A stretch of 64,000 nt of DNA from contig NZ_ARVW01000001.1 of assembly GCF_000384315.1 (NCBI RefSeq), positions 1,063,746-1,127,745 on the forward strand, in the 5' to 3' direction. Both the position numbers and the translations under genes were made by a program. Below the pieces are notes generated by a model. The model did no database searches. It worked only from the letters and a program-made list of their open reading frames with translations, and had not been told where the DNA came from. Positions 60,915 to 64,000 of this stretch are shown here, piece by piece (the stretch's first letter is position 1; each line of letters starts with the position of its first letter). This stretch comes from Amycolatopsis nigrescens CSC17Ta-90. GTDB taxonomy: Bacteria > Actinomycetota > Actinomycetes > Mycobacteriales > Pseudonocardiaceae.

Positions 60915-62321
60915 TCAACGACCGATTTCGACGTTCTCCAGCACTCCGAGCGCATCCGGCACCAGCACCGCCGCGGAGTAGAAGGCACTGGCCACATAGG
61001 ACACGATCGCGCGGTCGTCGATGCCGCCGAAGCGCACCGAGAGCCCTGGCTCGTACTCGTCCGGCATGCCGGTCTGGTGCAGGCCGACCACTCCGTGGTC
61101 CTCCACTCCGGTGCGGAACGCCAGTATCGAGCTGGTGCCGGTGGCGCTGATCGGGATCTTGTTGCAGGGCAGCATCGGAACCCCGCGCCAAGCCTGCATC
61201 TGCCTGCCCTCGAACTCCACAGTGGACGGATAGACACCGCGCCCGGAACACTCCCTGCCGAAGGCCGCGATGGTGCGCGGGTGGGCGATGAAACACCGGG
61301 TCTTGCGCCGGCGGCAGAGCAGCTCGTCCAGATCGTCCGGGGTGGGCGGTCCGGTCCTGGTGTACAGCCGCTGGGCGAGGTCGGCGTTGTGCAGCAGACC
61401 GAAGTCCGTGTTGTTGACCAGTTCGTGCTCCTGCCGCTCCCGCAGCGCCTGCACGGTCAGCCGCAGCTGCTCGTCGAGTTGGTTCATCGGCTGGTTGTAG
61501 AGGTCGGCCACCCTGGTGTGCAGCCGGAGCACGGTCTGCGCCAAGCTCAGCTCGTACTCGCGCGGCTTGATCTCGTAGTCCGCGAAGGTGGCGGGCAGGT
61601 CGACCTCGCCGTCGTGCCCGGCGGCCAGTGCGATATCGGCCTCACCAGACTTGTTGCTCGGCGGCTTCCGCCCGGAGGCCAATGCCTGGATGTGCTGGCG
61701 CAGCGGCACCGACTGCCCGTTCATCTCCTGGAAGGCGTTGCCCGGCAAAGAAAGCAGGATGCACGGGGTGTTCGCCTTGATGGTGAACTCCCAGCTCCCA
61801 CCCTGGCCGGCGAGCAGTTGCTCACCGAAGTACTGGCCGTCACCGAGCACCCCGAGCACGTTCTGGCCGCCGTACTCGCCGGCCCCCAGCTTGGTCACCT
61901 TCCCGTGCGCGATGAGCACCAGCTCCTCGGCCGGTTCACCGGCACGGACCAGCACCTCGCCCGCCTCCGCGGTGCGCTGCTCGAACCGGCCGGCCAATGC
62001 GGCTAGCGCCTCCTCGTCCTCGAAACCCCGCAGCAGCGGCAGTTCGGCGAGCTCCTGCGGGACGACCCGCACCTGGTCGCCTTCGGACAGGAAACTGACC
62101 CGGCCGTCGCCGACGACATAGCTCAGCCGCCGGTTGACCCGGTAGGTACCGGAGGACGCCTCGACCCAGGGCAGCACCCGCAACAGCCAGCGCGGCGTGA
62201 TGCCCTGCATCATCGGCGGGGTCTTGGTCGTGGTCGCCAGGTTCCGCGCGGCCGCGGTGGTCAGGCTGGACGGTTGCGCCGGGGCGTCACTGCCCGGCTG
62301 TTCCAGATCGGTCAAAGTCAC
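60915..62321 (-). CDS. Family 2B encapsulin nanocompartment shell protein with cyclic-nucleotide-binding-like domain
   Basis: A 468-residue protein that should assemble into an icosahedral protein shell. Order: extended N-terminal arm (to about residue 60), cNMP-binding-like barrel inserted at about 90-205 ([25 protein letters not shown] ... [11 protein letters not shown]), then the HK97-type shell domain (about 225-468: [76 protein letters not shown]). In the phosphate-binding cassette the usual Arg is a Trp (177). The GTG at 62321 overlaps the cyclase stop (GTGA). Neighbouring cargo genes fit known 2B systems. Confidence 0.92.
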   Translation of the reverse strand: MTLTDLEQPGSDAPAQPSSLTTAAARNLATTTKTPPMMQGITPRWLLRVLPWVEASSGTYRVNRRLSYVVGDGRVSFLSEGDQVRVVPQELAELPLLRGFEDEEALAALAGRFEQRTAEAGEVLVRAGEPAEELVLIAHGKVTKLGAGEYGGQNVLGVLGDGQYFGEQLLAGQGGSWEFTIKANTPCILLSLPGNAFQEMNGQSVPLRQHIQALASGRKPPSNKSGEADIALAAGHDGEVDLPATFADYEIKPREYELSLAQTVLRLHTRVADLYNQPMNQLDEQLRLTVQALRERQEHELVNNTDFGLLHNADLAQRLYTRTGPPTPDDLDELLCRRRKTRCFIAHPRTIAAFGRECSGRGVYPSTVEFEGRQMQAWRGVPMLPCNKIPISATGTSSILAFRTGVEDHGVVGLHQTGMPDEYEPGLSVRFGGIDDRAIVSYVASAFYSAAVLVPDALGVLENVEIGR

Positions 62322-64000
62322 CTTGCACCCCAACTGCTCTCGAAGTTCCTGTTCAGCAATGCGCCGATTCGGGTGATCTCAGTGCCCAGCCCGCTCGGTG
62401 CGCCGACGAGGCCGGGTAGCCGCGCGTCCGGCGGCCGTGGTTCGCGGTAGCGGCCGGACGTCGACTCCCACAGCAGGTCACCGGCAAGCCAGTCCTGCAG
62501 GCCGCGGACGTAGGCCCCGAGGTGCGTGTTCGCGACCTCGTCCAGCCCGAACCGCTGCCCGAGCCCGGGCAGCTCCCGCGCGGCCACCTCTTGGAACTGG
62601 CGCAGCCGCGAGGAGACCAGGTCGTTCAGGATGTGCGCAGCCCGCGCCGGATCGAGGTCGAAGAACTTCCGCACGACCACGACCCCGTTGTTGATGCCGC
62701 CTTCGGTACCGGCCTCCTTCGGGTAGGAGATGATGTCGTTGCGCAGCGCCGAAGTGTCGGCGAAGGTGTCCGCCAGCGTGCGCATCGGCGCCGAGTCGAA
62801 CAGTTCCGCCGGCAGCGCGGTACCCAGTGCGTGCCGGACGAGCAGCAGGGAGAACCGCGCGCCCGCGGTTTTGCGGCGCATCTCCAGCAGATCCACCGGG
62901 TCCGGCACGCGGTTCTGCGCGACGTTGGCGAGCTCCCACAGCATGCCGCGGGCGAACTCCATCAGCCCGGCGGCGAACTCCCGCCGCAGGTCCTCGGGCA
63001 TCCCGGCCACCGTGCGCGGCCACAGGTCCGCCAGTCCCCACTCCACCGGGTTCTCCGGCGCCGGCGTGGCAGAGACGTCGGGGACGTCGGTGTCCTCCAC
63101 CGGCATGAACTCCGCGAGCCGCTCCACGAACACCCGTGCCCCGGCCTGGTCTCCGGTGCGTTCGAAGGTGGCGGCGAACAGGTCGTCCAGGAAGAAACGC
63201 CAGACGTGCCAGTCGACGACCAGTTCCAGTGCCGCACCCGGCACCCGGGGATGGGTCAGCGCGCCGAACCGGCCGAAGTCCATCGCGTCGAACGCCGGCG
63301 TGCTCCAGATCCCGGTGTCCAGCATGCCCAGCTCATCGGCCCATGCCTTGGCCCGGCCCCGCGCGGCCGCCAGTCCCGGGTTCGTCCTGGCCCGGAAGGG
63401 CATGGTGAACTCCGGCCGCGGGAAGTCGTGATCACTACCGGGCAAGGGAAACGGGCGGCTGTGCACGATCCGGTGCTGCAAGGCGCTGCGGGCCGAACGC
63501 AGCCGCGCCGCGCCGGCCCCGAGACCCGTCGGCCCGGTCGGCCCCTGCGTCCCGGGCTGCCCGTCGTTCATGTAGCGGCCCGCCCGCAGATGCCACTCGT
63601 GCCCGCCGGACTGCCAGTCCTGCAGCCCCTGCACGTACTTGAGCACGTTCAGCCGGTCCTCCGGGGCGAGACCGTATTCCTCGAACATCGGCGCCAGTTC
63701 GGTGAGCGCGGTGTTCTCGAACTGGTGCAGCCTGGAGGTCAGCAGGTCGTTGGTCACGTTCGCGGCCCGCTGCGGATCGATGTCCAGGAACCGCTCCAGC
63801 ACCAGCACCCCGTTGTTGAGCTCGCCCTCCACCTCCGTTTCCCGTTGGTAGGACATGATGTCGTTGCGCAGGTGCACCCCGTCGGCGAAGGTGTCCTTCA
63901 GTACTCGCATCGGCCGGGTGCCCGCGACGGCGGCCGGTACCTCCGCCCCGTTGGCGACCTCGACCAGATCCGCCGACCACGGGGCGCCGCCCACCCGCCG
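62318..64000 (-). CDS. geoA: Two-domain terpene cyclase, geosmin-synthase-like, probable encapsulin cargo (5' end outside window)
   Basis: About 560 C-terminal residues of a bifunctional class I terpene synthase; the start is beyond the right edge. The first domain shows its Mg-binding NSE motif [19 protein letters not shown] and the geosmin-family run [20 protein letters not shown] ... [19 protein letters not shown]. After a Gly/Pro/Ser linker the second domain shows [12 protein letters not shown], where the third acidic residue of DDxxD is missing, and a second [22 protein letters not shown]. Geosmin synthases (about 730 residues) have this layout, making geosmin from FPP, but another sesquiterpenoid is possible. 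Confidence 0.85.
   Translation of the reverse strand, partial: RRVGGAPWSADLVEVANGAEVPAAVAGTRPMRVLKDTFADGVHLRNDIMSYQRETEVEGELNNGVLVLERFLDIDPQRAANVTNDLLTSRLHQFENTALTELAPMFEEYGLAPEDRLNVLKYVQGLQDWQSGGHEWHLRAGRYMNDGQPGTQGPTGPTGLGAGAARLRSARSALQHRIVHSRPFPLPGSDHDFPRPEFTMPFRARTNPGLAAARGRAKAWADELGMLDTGIWSTPAFDAMDFGRFGALTHPRVPGAALELVVDWHVWRFFLDDLFAATFERTGDQAGARVFVERLAEFMPVEDTDVPDVSATPAPENPVEWGLADLWPRTVAGMPEDLRREFAAGLMEFARGMLWELANVAQNRVPDPVDLLEMRRKTAGARFSLLLVRHALGTALPAELFDSAPMRTLADTFADTSALRNDIISYPKEAGTEGGINNGVVVVRKFFDLDPARAAHILNDLVSSRLRQFQEVAARELPGLGQRFGLDEVANTHLGAYVRGLQDWLAGDLLWESTSGRYREPRPPDARLPGLVGAPSGLGTEITRIGALLNRNFESSWGAR

Overview
The window is high-GC actinobacterial DNA. Frequent GTG/TTG starts, stop/start overlaps, DosR/DevS-like, SigC-like, ChoD-like and DprE2-like proteins, an ESX-type substrate operon and a family 2B encapsulin cluster all point to Pseudonocardiales, most likely an Amycolatopsis-like species (inference; no marker gene is present). 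No rRNA, tRNA, CRISPR array, insertion sequence or integrase was recognised.

Layout. 1-6.3 kb: the end of a phenylacetate-CoA ligase gene with a TetR gene, a small unknown gene, an AraC regulator, and a Baeyer-Villiger-type monooxygenase coupled to a ChoD-like GMC oxidoreductase. 6.3-12 kb: a CGNR zinc-finger regulator divergent from an alpha/beta hydrolase over two 30-bp operator-like elements, a GH18 chitinase with a DasR-type site, and tex. 12-17 kb: a dormancy-type module (Acg-like nitroreductases, DevS-like kinase, DevR-like regulator, flavin-binding protein). 17-24.8 kb: acyl-CoA dehydrogenase, SigC-like sigma factor divergent from a zinc-finger membrane protein, secreted DUF11 protein, nadE, LuxR and STAS-like regulators, DUF6401-type protein, TetR. 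24.7-31.7 kb: a candidate exopolysaccharide locus (small membrane protein, family 2 glycosyltransferase and 3D-like protein on one strand; UDP-GlcNAc 2-epimerase and two DUF2334 proteins on the other). 31.7-36 kb: HxlR regulator and NAD(P)-binding protein, two frameshifted genes, PhoD.

36-46 kb: a large SARP regulator (BTAD, NB-ARC, TPR) among genes for exported or disulfide-related products: two SH3-like secreted proteins, a cysteine-rich double-psi-barrel-like protein, a Tat-exported protein, a MauE-like membrane protein, an M23 peptidase and a sialidase. Four promoters carry the same 18-bp pattern, two YKTGTAY heptamers separated by 4 bp, which is the geometry of SARP operators. This looks like an undescribed local regulon.

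46-56 kb: membrane protein, GAF-ANTAR regulator, GT87 mannosyltransferase-like protein, a YbaB-like / ESX substrate / Ntox44-like toxin operon without a visible immunity gene, DprE2-like reductase, WbqC, YdcF and XRE proteins.

56-64 kb: a tightly coupled leftward operon reading geosmin-synthase-like terpene cyclase (cut by the window end), family 2B encapsulin shell with a cyclic-nucleotide-binding-like domain, polyprenyl synthase (likely second cargo), ispH, dxs and ispG. Precursor supply through the MEP pathway, prenyl elongation, terpene cyclisation and a protein nanocompartment are thus encoded as one unit. This operon and the SARP/heptamer regulon are the two strongest candidates for noteworthy biology here.
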